Shown here piece after piece: positions 1 to 11,597 of a stretch of 64,000 nucleotides of DNA (positions are counted from its first letter, which is position 1; every line of letters starts with the position of its first letter). A model generated the notes under the pieces. It did no database searches. It saw nothing but the letters and a program-made list of their open reading frames with translations, and was not told where the DNA came from. Origin of the DNA: Clytia hemisphaerica (taxonomy: Eukaryota > Cnidaria > Hydrozoa > Leptothecata > Clytiidae); contig CACVBU010001042.1 in NCBI GenBank assembly GCA_902728285.1, positions 1-64,000 on the forward strand, written 5' to 3'. The position numbers were made by a program, and so were the translations under genes.

Positions 1-2
1 AC

Positions 3-1020
3 TTACTAAAGTCTGTCCAGATATAATTGGCAGTGGAAACAAGAATGCTTGTAACTTTTGATAGTCAAATATAATTATGGAAATTTTTTTTGTTTGTTTC
101 AGAGAATCAAAAGCGCTATAGTTGAATGTATTTTTGGTTGAAAAATTCACGATTTTTAGCGGTTAAATTTGTGATTGTAAAAATTGAGCTTTTTTTCTAC
201 TTATGCTATAACGTTCATTTTTACACCAGTGGTAGTTCAACCTTAGGTTAAGAAGTTTGTTAAATTTCAAGTCAAACAGAAGAGTCCTTCGGAAGATATG
301 GGACCCGAAATACCTCTTGGTAGCACTTTTCTGTGAAATATCAAATCTCCAACTTATTAATAAAACGGGGGTTAAGTTATCTTTTTTGAACAGTGCAATT
401 AAAAGTTGGAAAGTGTTTTAAGTGTTGGTGCATTGGTATTATTGGTATCATTGATTATTTCGAAACGAAGTGAAATCAAAGTATAATTGTTTTTATTGAA
501 AAGATAAGCATGAACTTATATTGCCTTTGTTATTTTTAAGTCATTAAAAACTTTGCTAATTCCCAAAACACAAAACACAGTTTGGCTATGAGGTCATTAA
601 AGAGATCGTAAAATGTGTTATGATCGAAAAAATGTTTTATCATATCACTACCCCCGTTTTTAGTAATAAGTTGGAGATTTGATATTTCACAGAAAAGTGC
701 TACCAAGAGGTACTTCGGGTCCCATATCTTCCAAAGGACTTTTTTGTTCGCCTTGAAATTTAAGAAACTTCTTAAACTAAGGTTGAACTACCACTGGTGT
801 AAAAATGAACGTTATAGCATAAGTAGAAAAAAAGCTCAATTTTTACAATCACAAATTTAACCGCTAAAAATCGCGAATTTTTCAACTAAAAATACATTCA
901 AATATAGCGCTTTTGATTCTCTAAAACAAGCAAAAAAAATTTCTATAATTATATTTGACTATCAAAAGTTACAGGCATTCTTGTTTCCACTGCCAATTAT
1001 ATCTGGACAGACTTTAGTAA
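3..1020. mobile_element. Fold-back element with ~380-bp inverted arms
   Basis: The first ~1 kb is one long imperfect palindrome. The left arm starts TTACTAAAGTCTGTCC and the right arm ends GGACAGACTTTAGTAA. The arms run about 3-380 and 645-1020 around a ~260-bp spacer, with few mismatches. No coding sequence is seen. Only 2 bp of left flank are in the window, so the target duplication and the class cannot be judged. It is a non-autonomous fold-back DNA element. Confidence 0.85.
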
Positions 1021-1116
1021 TACTCTTAATACTCAGTTGACTGTGAGTAGCTCAAAACTCCTGTTTTTTTTCAACCCAATTTAAATTTTGATGTTATGGC
1101 TATTCATGATATTCAT

Positions 1117-1246
1117 GATGTAATCTTTTATACGGAAGCACACAAAATAATCCGGAACTAGTGGCAAAATTTGCCACTAGTCTTTTGTTATTTTGCCACT
1201 AGTTCCGGGTTATCTCGGGTGCTTCCGTATAAAAGATTACGTCATA
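1117..1246. mobile_element. Palindromic MITE, 130 bp
   Basis: The arms pair over nearly the whole length (TAATCTTTTATACGGAAGCA at the left, its complement at the right). A second smaller palindrome, CTAGTGGCAAAATTTGCCAC followed by TAG, sits at the centre. The outer bases resemble 21960-21975 (GATTACGTCATGAAT), hinting at a dispersed family. Confidence 0.7.
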
Positions 1247-2236
1247 AATTACGGAGACCTAAATACTGAAAGGTAAATAAAACATGTTAACTTTAATCTT
1301 CAAAATCACCCCTGTGACATATACCCGGTGGGGTCCCAAACCCACTGGAAAATTTGGCAAAAATTACGTCTCCGGTGGGAAAATAACTTAGGAATTCAGC
1401 CCCACTGAGAAATTTGATTTCATCCCTATTTGAAATTCAATGTCTAAAAGATTCCACGCAACTCCAAAACCATCCTCTCTCGATTTTTTAACTTAGGAAC
1501 AATAGAATTTCTATCCCATCGGGGCTGTGAGATAAGGAGCGTTCTTTTCCTTGCCAGTGAACGTTAATATCTTGAGTGTCTTACCTAAACAACTTTGGAT
1601 CACATATTCTGATACCTAATTTTCTTCAATTTCTGCAAAAAGTCCCTGACCAATTTCGATCGACAAAAGATTCATAGTGTTAGCTGGTTAACATTTTTAA
1701 AAGACTGTGTGAAATTAAAAGTTTTCTTTGCTGTAGTTAAAGTAAAATAGGTGTTATGGTTTTATGTTACTTAGATACATCAGATTTTTACTGCCAGACT
1801 TACGATTCAGCAGTCCCCCAAAGACATCCCTACTACAGTTGTACCCGGCTGAGAAGACCCTTGTAGTGCATTCTATCAAAAGTACACCCCTTACAGTGCA
1901 TTTCGAGGGTCTCAAAAAAAACCTGCCCTTAAAAGGGAGCCACAATGCCATGGGTCGGATACCATTGGGCATTATACTGTTCAAAAACATAGAAAATAAT
2001 AACTCGCAAAGTCCCAAAAAATTTGAAAACCTACGAAATAGAGACTGAAAAGTCCGGAAAAAAAGTCCAGACCGGTTACACTGAAGTCAAACAAGGTGGC
2101 GGAGATGTGGCGGAGAGGATTTGAAACGTAAAAGGCTTTACTTGCATCCGCTGGTTAGAATTTTTCTAGATAGCTCTGATTGACGAGTTAGGCTAACTGA
2201 TATGATTGCCATCACTCCAAAGAAGCCTTTAAACAT
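1247..2236. other. Intergenic, no gene recognised
   Basis: No splice-consistent coding signal was found. Around 1320-1420 a motif close to CCGGTGGG/CCCACTG is repeated three times. The two overlapping opposite-strand open frames near 1754-2048 share no recognisable motif and look like chance frames. Confidence 0.4.
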
Positions 2237-2364
2237 TTATCTGGTACCAGATGTGGAAATATGCTACGACACGCTTTGCTCTAAAGGTCGGGCATATATA
2301 TTGGCCCGCTCCTTTAGAGCTTTAGCGTGGGCGGCCGCCAATACGCCATCGGAATATCAGATAA
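2237..2364. mobile_element. 128-bp MITE with 9-bp TSD (Mutator-like)
   Basis: The element starts TTATCTGGTACC and ends GGAATATCAGATAA. It is flanked on both sides by the perfect 9-bp duplication TTTAAACAT (2228-2236 and 2365-2373). The halves pair imperfectly around GCCCG-CTTTAGAGC-AGCGT. The right half (about 2298-2364) is identical to the last ~67 bp of the longer element ending at 9459, so the two are one family. Nine-bp duplications are typical of Mutator-like elements; the class is inferred from that alone. Confidence 0.85.
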
Positions 2365-2475
2365 TTTAAACATCTGCACCGCCTGCTGGGTTGAGGAGGG
2401 GTAGGTAGAAAACCTGGCCCACCTCTCTGGCCCGGGCCATATGGCCTACCCTTGGCCCACCCTTTGGCCCACCTT

Positions 2476-4541
2476 CAAACATTTTTTTCCCCGATTTTAT
2501 TCTCGGACAACCAGGTTATAATGATATGTGTGCGTCGGGATGCGCTATAATTTCATTATGATTTCATCATAAAGCGCGTTGGCGTTATTGAATCAGCCGT
2601 TTTACGACAAACAATTGGTCAAATCTTCTAAATGCTCTCTAAGAATTAAACGCTTTTTTTTATAAGGATAGTGTACTTTGGATGAGAGGGTCAATTATTC
2701 TTAAGAAGTGCCAAAATTGAGGGTGAAATATTTTTAACGTAAGTCTTGTCTATCTGACCAAGGGATAAGACCCTTAAAATTTCTGATTTATTACACACGG
2801 TTGTTATCGCAGCGAAATTCAGTTTGCGCATGCGTGAGTTTTGTAACGAAAACAGTCGAAGGGAAGACAAAATGGCGAATGGCAGTTCTGCTGTTCTCAG
2901 AAACTTACAATTTTCTTTCTTTCATAACTTTTACTACTTTTATGTTAGGAAAATGAAATTTGGAGGGATTATTCATCACTCAACTTAGTTTTCATCTTTT
3001 TATTTTTTAAGTCGAACTTCTTGACTGGACTTCAAATATTTTGATGTGTTTTACTGACTATTTTTTTCCCAAAAATCCAATGGGATGGTGATCTGATACT
3101 CAATATGAAAGTTGAAGAATTTTTAAAATTAATTCGTTTGGGGAATTGTTTTTTTTGATATTTTTTTCAACTTTTGGCTAAAAGGGATTTTTGCTAACAT
3201 TTTTTTCTGTTGAGTTTTGACTAGCTTCAGTTCTATTAAAATTTACTGCTTTTTCTGCCTTTGTTTTGCTCATTATATTTCTTGTAGCCAGTTAAAAGCC
3301 ATCTGGAACAAATTTTCGATGTACATTTTAGTCTGGTTTGTGTATATTGTAAGTAGTAAACCTGTCCTGGTATGTTAACTTTTTATTATGTTCTTGTTTT
3401 ATTGAATATTGCTCTCAATTTTTGCAGCTTTTTTCTACTCTAAAAGATACCTACTTGAGCCGGCTACCCTAAACAACCACTCACTCATCCAGGAATATCC
3501 AGGCGGTCGCATTCAATACAGTCGATATTTTTTTCCATGACGCTAATGTCGTAATGACATGACTCACATATTGTATTGATTATCAATTATAGTCATCTAC
3601 ATCAAGTTGGGAAAAATTATCAATTGTTTTGAATGCGACCATGTGGTGGGGAATATTCAGCTTTGCACTCCCTTAAAGTCAATAGAATTTCAAAATACAG
3701 CAGTCTTTGGGTTTGGGTGTGGTATTGTGATTTAGGAAGTTTTTTAATTATATATGCTGCTCTGCCACCCAAATCTCCTGAGTGAATATAGTTGGACAGA
3801 GATTCTTATTTCTTCACATATATCCTGGACTGTATTTATTTTTGTTATTTTTCAGGCAGTACCTAGATGCTCAAACAATTTTGGAGTAAAAGCAGTTAGT
3901 CACACTAGGAAATCTAGCTTTCAGAAAAAAAAACATCAGTCATCTACAGGATACATTTCAACAACAAGGATGAGAGTTACCTGAATCAAGTTCGCAAGAC
4001 AATATTAATTAAAACTTGAAAGTTGGAAACAAAATAAAACGTGCAGCAGCCAAAATCAACCAACCAAAATTTGTCATTCAATTCCCGAGACAGCGCTTCG
4101 ATTTTTAAGGCCTTGTTTATACGCTAAAGTAAAAACAATTACGCACATGTAAATGGGTCATTGTTTGAGGTCCGGCAAAATTTCCGGGAGATAGCCTATC
4201 CGGTAGTGCGCGGATCTAGGTGGGTTCCGCCTCCCCCGTAGATCTTTTTCTTGGTAAGTTGATCTTCAAATTAGTTTTCAAGGTTGGCTTGGCTCAAATT
4301 TTTTCATCTATGGCTCAAATTTTAGGCAATTTCTCAAAATTTTTGAAAATGTTAATTTCATTAAAAAGCGCCGGGTTATTTTTTCATGAATTCCTTTAGA
4401 AGTTTTGCGGTGCATTTTTTTGCTTGAGAGTCAAGTAAACGATATAGCGCTTTCGCAGCATTAATCTTTGATACGTATTTTGGCGGGACGCTAGTGTGGC
4501 TAACTGAAAAGAAGGTTCACTATGATTTTTCCAAGGTGGTC
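2476..4541. other. Interior of the 5.9-kb element, no gene recognised
   Basis: AT-rich sequence without a recognised coding region. The longest open frame here (76 codons near 3754-3984) has no recognisable motif and no splice context. Confidence 0.5.
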
Positions 4542-4760
4542 GATACCAACAACGTACAAAAAAGTGTTGAACGTACATGTGAAGTTGGATGAATGTAAAC
4601 AAACTTTTTTGTGTTTTTTTAAACAGATTTACCTCACTGACAAACAGTGAAAACACTAATTTTCTAAGTGAGGTGAATCTATTTCAAAGAATACAAAAAA
4701 GTTTCTCTACATTCATTTAACTTTACATGCACGTTCAACTTTTTTGTTCATTACCGGTAC
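4542..4760. mobile_element. Hairpin MITE, ~220 bp
   Basis: The left arm (AACGTACAAAAAAGTGTTGAACG) and the right arm (CGTTCAACTTTTTTGTTC) pair, as do the inner parts around GTAAACAAACTTTTTTGTG and the loop at TCACTGACAAACAGTGA. The palindrome is imperfect, roughly 80% by eye. No target duplication is clear. Confidence 0.65.
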
Positions 4761-4779
4761 TTCAAGTGCTTATACTAAT

Positions 4780-5255
4780 TACCTTAAGGGAACTAATTTT
4801 TGCGGGAACTAAATTTTGCGGTTTTTGCGGATTTTGGCCCAAACCATAAAATTAAGTTCCGCAAAATTTCTCAAATGCGAAAAACAAAGGTCGAATAATT
4901 CACAGTACGGCTCTAATTTTCTTTCAAGTGAGAAATCCGCAAAATTACCGTAAGTTGGTCTAATGTCGACATCCCTCTTCTAATTTCGACACCCTTCTTT
5001 AGAGACAGGAATATTAGGAAGGTCGGGATCGCTAATAGAAAGACAAAATTTTTCTTCCAATCGATCGCCAAGGAAAGAAAAATAGCTTCCATCAGCGATT
5101 CCGACCTTCCTATAATTTCTATCCCTAAAGAAGGGTGTCGAAATTAGAAGAGGGATGTCGACATTAGACCAACTTACGGTAAGTTCCCGCAAATATTAGT
5201 TCTTGAACTGCGAACCGCAAAAATTAGTTCCCACAAAAAATAGTTCCCTTAAGGT
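4780..5255. mobile_element. TIR element carrying a second nested MITE
   Basis: It starts TACCTTAAGGGAACTAATTT and ends with the complement GTTCCCTTAAGGTA, with TTTGCGG motifs just inside both ends. The same terminus occurs singly at 6597-6660 and, less exactly, at 44098-44150 and 61088-61369, so this is a dispersed family. An unrelated perfect hairpin occupies 4945-5182 inside it. Confidence 0.8.
4945..5182. mobile_element. 238-bp near-perfect hairpin MITE, nested
   Basis: The arms start TTACCGTAAGTTGGTCTAAT and end ATTAGACCAACTTACGGTAA. Pairing continues through GTCGACATCCCTCTTC and GAAGGTCGG almost to the centre, with few mismatches. It sits inside the element at 4780-5255 and must be the younger insertion. 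Confidence 0.8.
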
Positions 5256-5603
5256 ACTTTATCACAATAATGACTGGTTACTGAGGGCTGTACTGAGTAA
5301 TATTGCCCGAGGTCAAGTAACGACCAAGCTTGCAAGGTCGTTGCATTGACTGAAGGAAACATTCTCAGTTCTGTAAAGCCCAAAAAACTGGTTATTATTG
5401 TATTTGTTAACCGTTTCCTTTAGCTTCAGTTGATTTTTTACGCTTGATAAAAAAAATAGGAAAAAAATTTTAATTTAGGTATAGGTATAATTTATTATGC
5501 TAGGAGGGGTGGAATTGCCTCCGAAAGATTAACGACATTTGGACACGCATTAATTTACCCGAGGAGATAAAAGATTCAAGCTTCAATTAATGAAATGGCT
5601 CTT

Positions 5604-5792
5604 ATTTTGATGTTCCAAATAGACCTTTGCAAGACAAGATGACATTAATTAGTTCAGCATAAAAACAATAACAGAGGCATGTATAATTATGCAGCACGAT
5701 GATTATATACATAACTTTGTTACTGCTTTTATGCTGAACTAATTAATGTCATCTTGTCTTGCAAAGGTCTATTTGGAACATCAAAATGCCAT
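5604..5792. mobile_element. Hairpin MITE, ~190 bp
   Basis: ATTTTGATGTTCCAAATAGA at the left pairs with TCTATTTGGAACATCAAAAT at the right. The pairing continues through CAAGACAAGATGACATTAAT and TAGTTCAGCATAAAA on both sides of a short AT-rich loop. Confidence 0.8.
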
Positions 5793-5811
5793 TGCGTCTT
5801 GCAAAAGGTTA

Positions 5812-6034
5812 TACCGTGAGAATGGGTAACTTGCATCAGTGGAGGCTAACATGCATAGCCCTCAAATGAAAGACCTGGCTGGTCATTAAAATACAGAAAT
5901 AAATAAAAACAAAAATGGTAAAGTAGAGCTGCGACTGGAGCTGCGTAGTTGTATTTTAAGGACCAGCCTGGTCATTCATTTGAGGGCTATGCATGTTAGC
6001 CTCCACTGATGCAAGTTACCCATTCTCACGGTAG
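5812..6034. mobile_element. MITE, TACCGTGAG termini
   Basis: Inverted arms of ~75 bp start TACCGTGAGAATGGGTAACT and end in the complement at CTCACGGTA. The inner arm parts (TGCATCAGTGGAGGCTAACA, ATGCATAGCCCTCAAATGA) match perfectly. A shorter relative is at 6463-6548. Confidence 0.85.
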
Positions 6035-6462
6035 TCATTGATCAGAAAAAGTATCAATTGCATCGAGAGTTCACTATTTATCATAATTCAATTTTCTATT
6101 CTAGATGGACCAATCACTATCCCCTTAGTGTATTTGATAAATTGTTTTCTCAAATTTAGATCCTATCAAGACTTGATAATCTAAATTTTTTACATTTAGA
6201 AAATTCCCAGTAAACCTTTAAAAAGCCTTCCCAAAATATTATATTAGAGCAAATAAGCAGTCTGATTTGGAGGTATCTCTCTTTTATTTCCCTTTTAGCT
6301 AGATTTCCTGAAACATTTTGCAGACTGATATAAAGCTTTCCAATAATATCAGCAGAGCACAATATGAGCTTTGTCTGCAGAAAGTGGTGCTGCTATTACT
6401 ATATTGGAAATCATGCTTCCTAACAATTCATGCAAAAGCAGAATGTAATGAAGCATACTGAC

Positions 6463-6548
6463 TACTGTGAAATCGGGTAACTTGCATCAGTGGAGGCTAA
6501 CATGCATAGCATAGCCTCCACTGATGCAAATTACCCGACTTCACGGTA
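6463..6548. mobile_element. Internally deleted copy of the 5812-6034 MITE
   Basis: It has the same GGGTAACTTGCATCAGTGGA arms and TACYGTGA-type ends, but the two arms abut directly through GCATAGCATAGC. It is an ~86-bp almost pure hairpin that lacks the spacer of the longer copy. Confidence 0.8.
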
Positions 6549-7828
6549 CAATTCACATAACAAATTTACAATTTTAGTTGATAATATAGTTTTAGCTACC
6601 TTAAGGGAAGTATTTTTGCGGTGAGTTGTTTTGAGATTTTTTGCCAAACTTAATTTTGCGGATAATTTATTTTGGAAATAATTACAGCTGTTCTGAAACC
6701 TTGTAAAGACCTTCTTAGACCAGAAAAACATATCTTCCCTCACAAGAGGCTGTTTATATGGAGCCTGGCACGGCTGGGTCGTCGGCGGCCATGTGAGGTG
6801 GCATGGATCTTGGACTATCACGTCAAAGTTTTTGATGAATCAAATGGCTAAAAGTAGATCATGTGATGTTAGAAAGGTGGTAGATCATATAGTGAGTCTG
6901 GACCATTTTATTATAAACACCAGACCGGCAAAATATGTACGACATATGAGCTCCCCGTGTAAAAATCCCAGCCCATCAGACCTCTCTGCTGAATTATTAC
7001 CCACCATCCAGCTGCAATTTTTCAAATTTGAAAGAAATTTAAAAAAAATCTCAGTTTATATACATTCTTTATACCTTATACATGAATTTCATAGGGAAAC
7101 TGTCATGCCTGTGTCAGTGATGTAACAGTTTTGTTGTGGAGAAAGCACTGCATGGCTTTGCTTTTTGTCTTTTTGGGCAGTGCGCGGCCGGCGGCCCCAA
7201 TTTACTGTTTATGGACAGTATGTTTATATCAAAACCCTATTTATCATCAACTTTAGTCATTGTAATTGATAAAGGAATAAGTTAGACTGTAAAATTATAC
7301 CTTAATCATGCAAGGGTAGTCATGTGTTCAATTTGTTTGTCCAGCAAAAATGCGAAAATGGTTCTTTTGACCCGGAAAGTATGCTTGATTCATCGCCTGA
7401 AAAACTCTTGAAAAAAATGTTAGTGTTACAAATTATATATGGTTGGAAAGCCAAAAGAATATTCTTTAATGTAAACTCCATCAAAATATTTAGAAAATTC
7501 TAGATCTTAGGTTCTTGAGCTCCAAAAGCAGCTGATTTTTCAAAACAAAACTTCAAAGGTATGTTGGCTGTTGTCTCTTCCTCAATTCTTCTAGGTCCAG
7601 AAAGTTGTATATGAAAATAATCCTTGGTCATTTGTCTTTAAAATAAGCCCGGAGTGAATACTCTAAACAGAGTATATCTAAAGTTATAGAGCGTTAAACC
7701 ACACCATGTAAACAAATTCTTGACCTCTTGCCGGCTCGAAAAATGTCAAAAACAACATTCGATTTTTGACGCATGCGCAAATTGACTTTCGTTTTGAGCG
7801 CCCGCGTTAACAGCCGTGTACAATAGAA

Positions 7829-7900
7829 GTCAGCCTAATGGTAGCGCATTGTGCTATTGCACTAGGGATCCCGAGTTCGAGTCGGGTTCGGGTCAACGTC
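7829..7900 (+). repeat. tRNA-derived sequence (SINE head or tRNA pseudogene)
   Basis: CAGCCTAATGGTAGCGC resembles a pol III A box. CCCGAGTTCGAGTCGGG forms a perfect T stem-loop containing a B box. The 3' acceptor strand TTCGGGT has no partner at the expected 5' position, and the anticodon arm is irregular, so a functional tRNA is unlikely. A pol III SINE head inside the 5.9-kb element is the best reading. Confidence 0.6.
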
Positions 7901-8313
7901 AAAGTTTTTCGCCAGGTTTTGATACTTTATGTTTTTTTGGGTGAAGATTCCGAAAAAAGGGGTCCGAAGTCCTGAAAAGTTGAAGAAACAGCGCTACGGG
8001 GGTTTTTGGCACCCGTACAGGACTTAACCAGACCCTCTCCCGGGGGTTCCCTTAATCTATGTCAGGTGTATAAAATGCAGACTCAAAACTTTTTATTTTT
8101 TTTTGTTTATTTCAGTCTCGTTGTTTTTCTAAATGCCAGAAAAACCAAAGTCCAACCTCAGAATTGGTTTGTAGATTTTCAGAATGATAAGAATCAAATC
8201 TTTTTTAGAGTTGTAAGCTGGGCCAAAGGGTAGGCCAAGGGTAAGCCATATGGCCCGGGCCAGAGAGGTGGGCCAGGTTTTCTACCTACCCGTTGAGGAG
8301 TCAAGGCTCTGCG

Positions 8314-9459
8314 TTATCTGGCACCCGATGTAGAAATTTTCTTCCGACACGCTAAAGCTCTGAAGGTCGGGAAAATTTTCAACATCTGGAAGAAATACAT
8401 TACGGAATTTCGCCTGACCGCGTAATTTTTTAGAAAAATGGGCCCGAGTGCAATTTGGACAGGGAAGGTGTCATGGCCGACAAAATTTGGGTCAGAAAAA
8501 ACTTCAAAAGCTTTCACGAAATAAATTCAAATACAAACTTTTTGGAGAAGGAATCATGCAAAATATTATCATTCTTTTCACAAGGAGGGCATGTAGAAAT
8601 ACTCAAATAAGTATTTCTCCTTCTTTAATCTGATCACAGAAGCAAAAACAAAATAGAAATAACATTGTACACAAAAAAGCCTGAAAGAAGAGAAAAGTCA
8701 TAATCAGCATCTATAATAACACTAAAAGAAAAACTAAAGCTGTAGAAAATGAATACTAACCCTCAATGAACACTTTTGTGAAGTTTAATAAAGATTTTAT
8801 CCAAAAAACTTCAGTTCTGGAACACTGTCGGTTTGTCGGTTTGTCGGTTGTCGGTCGGTGGACAACAGTTATATTTGGAGGACGGTTTAAGATAGATAAC
8901 AACATGAAAGTTACTGATAAAAGCCTAAGCCCATAGGAACATACCTGCTTTAGTTTCTTTGGTCTTTGAATGGTATAAAATTTGAGAAAGTGCAGAAAAA
9001 ATCAGCCATCAAAACAAACAAAAACAAAAGTTATGAGTATCAACTTTTCTGTGGTAGAAACACATTTTTTGGGTTGGTGCACATACAGAAATTACACTGG
9101 ATACTAAAACTAATATTCAGGGAGTGATAGTACAGTTAAACTACAAAAAATCCATCAAAAGAAACCAAAAACAACCATAACAGCACACATTTTTTGAAAA
9201 TTACATCAGCCATGTTGTTTGTAATTTTTGCCGACATACTCATGACGTGGTAACTAACGACAGTGATTTGACGGTCTTTTTGAGGCGCCAGATCTCAAAA
9301 AAACAATTTTTGAGCGTTCAGCACGGCCCCGAAAATGAGGGCTAAACTTATGTCGGCACATCAATGGATGACTACTATTTCTCTCCGATGGTATATTGGC
9401 CCGCTCCTTTAGAGCTTTAGCGTGGGCGGCCGCCAATACGCCATCGGAATATCAGATAA
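8314..9459. mobile_element. 1.1-kb element, same family as 2237-2364, 9-bp TSD
   Basis: It begins TTATCTGGCACCCGATGTAG and ends CGGAATATCAGATAA, and is flanked by the perfect 9-bp duplication GGCTCTGCG at 8305-8313 and 9460-9468. Subterminal sequence (ACACGCTAAAGCTCT) recurs in inverted form near the right end. The right ~67 bp equal those of the small MITE at 2237-2364. No transposase is recognised. A short TCGGTTTG/TCGGT simple repeat lies at 8826-8860. Confidence 0.88.
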
Positions 9460-9468
9460 GGCTCTGCG

Positions 9469-9746
9469 CAGCGTTCGTGCGTAATATGCGTGCGTCCCGT
9501 GCGGTCGGATGCAAATGCAGCATTTTTCGAAGAAGCCTTCACCAAATAAAACAGGCAGCTGGAACAGATTTCCAGGAACAGCAGGAACATGTTAGTATTT
9601 AGAAGTTTGATCCTTTTTTCTTGTTTTAATGATTAATTTTCCTCATTTGTTATTGAGATACTTTGTTGGCCTTATAATATTTGTGTATTATGTTTTGACA
9701 ACTAAATCTACAACCTTTTCGGCCCTGTATTTTTGCCTATGGCTAT
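9469..9746. other. Flank of the CACTA candidate; possible exon remnant
   Basis: Once the three 9-bp-TSD insertions are removed in thought, a frame runs from about 2187 across 2374-2398 and 8301-8313 into 9469-9600 without a stop for roughly 70 codons. It has several Cys and Arg codons but no family I recognise. The rest of the stretch is AT-rich and empty. Confidence 0.3.
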
Positions 9747-9779
9747 CACTACAAACCTGAAAAATAATTAAAATCTAAT

Positions 9780-11580
9780 TAAATTTAATTAGATTTTAAA
9801 TATCATTTTGACAGACAAGACATTTAAATTAATTCGATTTTGCATTTAGGTTAAAAATCAAATAGGTCTAAGTAATGAAATTAATAAAATATTTATTATG
9901 ATTCTAATCATCTTTAATTACCTAAATATTAATTGAAAAATAATAAAATTAATAAGGTTTGTTAACCAGATAATATACAGCATAATTGTTTTATTTTGAG
10001 GTGAGAAAGTTATTTAAAATTTTCTTGATTAGCTCAATGCCTATTGAAACGAAATTAATTAAACTGAAGGATGATTTATCAATAATATCCAATTCACAAT
10101 TTTACACTTTAAAAATAGAAAATAATGTGTAGATTATTAAGACTTTGATTGTGTAAAAACAAAAATACAACCAAATTTAAATTATTTCATCAATGACAAT
10201 AATTCAATTCTTGTATGAAAACAACCAAAATTGTTGAAAAAAAATGCAAGCAATGGATCGATAGTATCAATATGTTAATCCAATGATTTTAATAATGTAT
10301 ACTGAGCAAAACAATGGACTTATCTAATCCAAATTTATTACCTTTTTGCTGACATTTTAAATCAATTATGTATGCGGTTTATTATTCTTAGGCCAGATTA
10401 AAAAGAAGGAATCCAAAATTAATGATAGTATCTAATCATATAAAATCAAAAACATCTTCAATTATTACGAGAGGCATGCAAAATTAATTGTCATTTTCGG
10501 CAATTAATTATAATAAATGTCATAATTAAGTAGTCCCAGAATGGAAAATAAATATTTTCCTCTCTACTTTTATTTTACTTTCAGGTTGAATTTAAAGGAA
10601 TAAAATGTTGTCAAGAAGAAAGACAGAAAATACGTTTAAATGGTTTGTAGATAACTGATTATATTACAAAGACAAACTAATTATCCATTTTCTTTCCCGA
10701 AATAAATTGTGAAAAAAGGGGAAATTAAATTCACATCTCAATTGCAATTAAATTATATTTCAAATGAAATGAAATTGTATTTCAATTGTAATTAAACAGT
10801 TTCTATATTGAAATCAATATTGACTGTGATTAGAAATATAAAGAAATGAGAATAAATTAATCAGAAATTCTGTTTCAAATAAAATTGATTTTTTGACAAA
10901 TATATAAAAATATACTATTTATAAATAAATAATAGTTTCACTGGAATGTTATTATCATATTGTAAACAAGCATTTTCTATGTTGGAATTAAATGTTATGA
11001 TTATAAATATAAAGCTAAGAAATGAGAACAAATATATTAGAAATTTCGTTTCAAATTAATTAGGTTCTTTCATTGAAAACAAATACATAAATATTTTCCA
11101 ATTATAACTTATTTTGTAATTAATTGGAAATTCCACTTCAAATTAATTTGGTTAATTTGTAATTAACTAAAAATTTCACTTTAAATTAATTTGGTTATTT
11201 GACATATTTATATATATAAATATTTTCTAATTGTAACTAAATTTGTAATTAATTAGAAATGTCGCTTCAAATTAATTTGGTTATTTGACAAATTTTATAT
11301 AAATATTTTCTAATTGTAACTAAATTTGTAATTAATTAGAAATGTCGCTTCAAATTAATTTGGTTATTTGACAAATTTTATATAAATATTTTCTAATTGT
11401 AACTAAATTTGTAATTAATTAGAAATGTCGCTTCAAATTAATTTCAGAATTTGGTTATTTGACAAATTTTATATAAATATTTTCTAATTGTAACTAAATT
11501 TGTAATTAATTAGAAATGTCGCTTCAAATTAATTTGGTTATTTGACAAATTTATATAGATATTTTCCAATTGTAGCTTTA
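9780..11580. repeat. Left subterminal AT-rich repeat field
   Basis: About 1.8 kb of very AT-rich DNA built from AATTAAAT, TAATTAG and ATTAATT words. From about 11100 to 11560 it becomes a tandem array of roughly 84-bp units containing GTCGCTTCAAATTAATT (four good copies from 11261, one with a short insertion near 11443) and weaker units before. No coding. Its position next to the CACTA terminus suggests a subterminal transposase-binding region. Confidence 0.75.
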
Positions 11581-11597
11581 ATTTGTGGTTTTAATTA

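Larger units (their letters stand above)
2399..8291. mobile_element. 5.9-kb non-autonomous element, 76-bp TIRs, 9-bp TSD
   Basis: Both ends carry inverted repeats of about 76 bp beginning GGGTAGGTAGAAAACCTGGC, with only two or three mismatches between 2399-2475 and 8217-8291. The 9-bp sequence GTTGAGGAG flanks the element directly at 2390-2398 and 8292-8300. TIR and TSD lengths fit a Mutator-like DNA transposon. No transposase frame is visible. The interior is mostly non-coding and hosts at least five smaller palindromic insertions and a tRNA-like sequence, so it is probably an old, mobilised-in-trans element. Confidence 0.9.

Noticed and set aside
6793-7125. 110-codon + strand protein in the 5.9-kb element
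   Set aside because: It has no recognisable domain, overlaps an antisense frame, and has composition typical of the surrounding non-coding DNA.
7829-7900. Functional tRNA gene
   Set aside because: The A and B box and T arm are good, but the acceptor stem does not pair and the anticodon arm is irregular. The same holds for 21805-21885 and 35082-35166.
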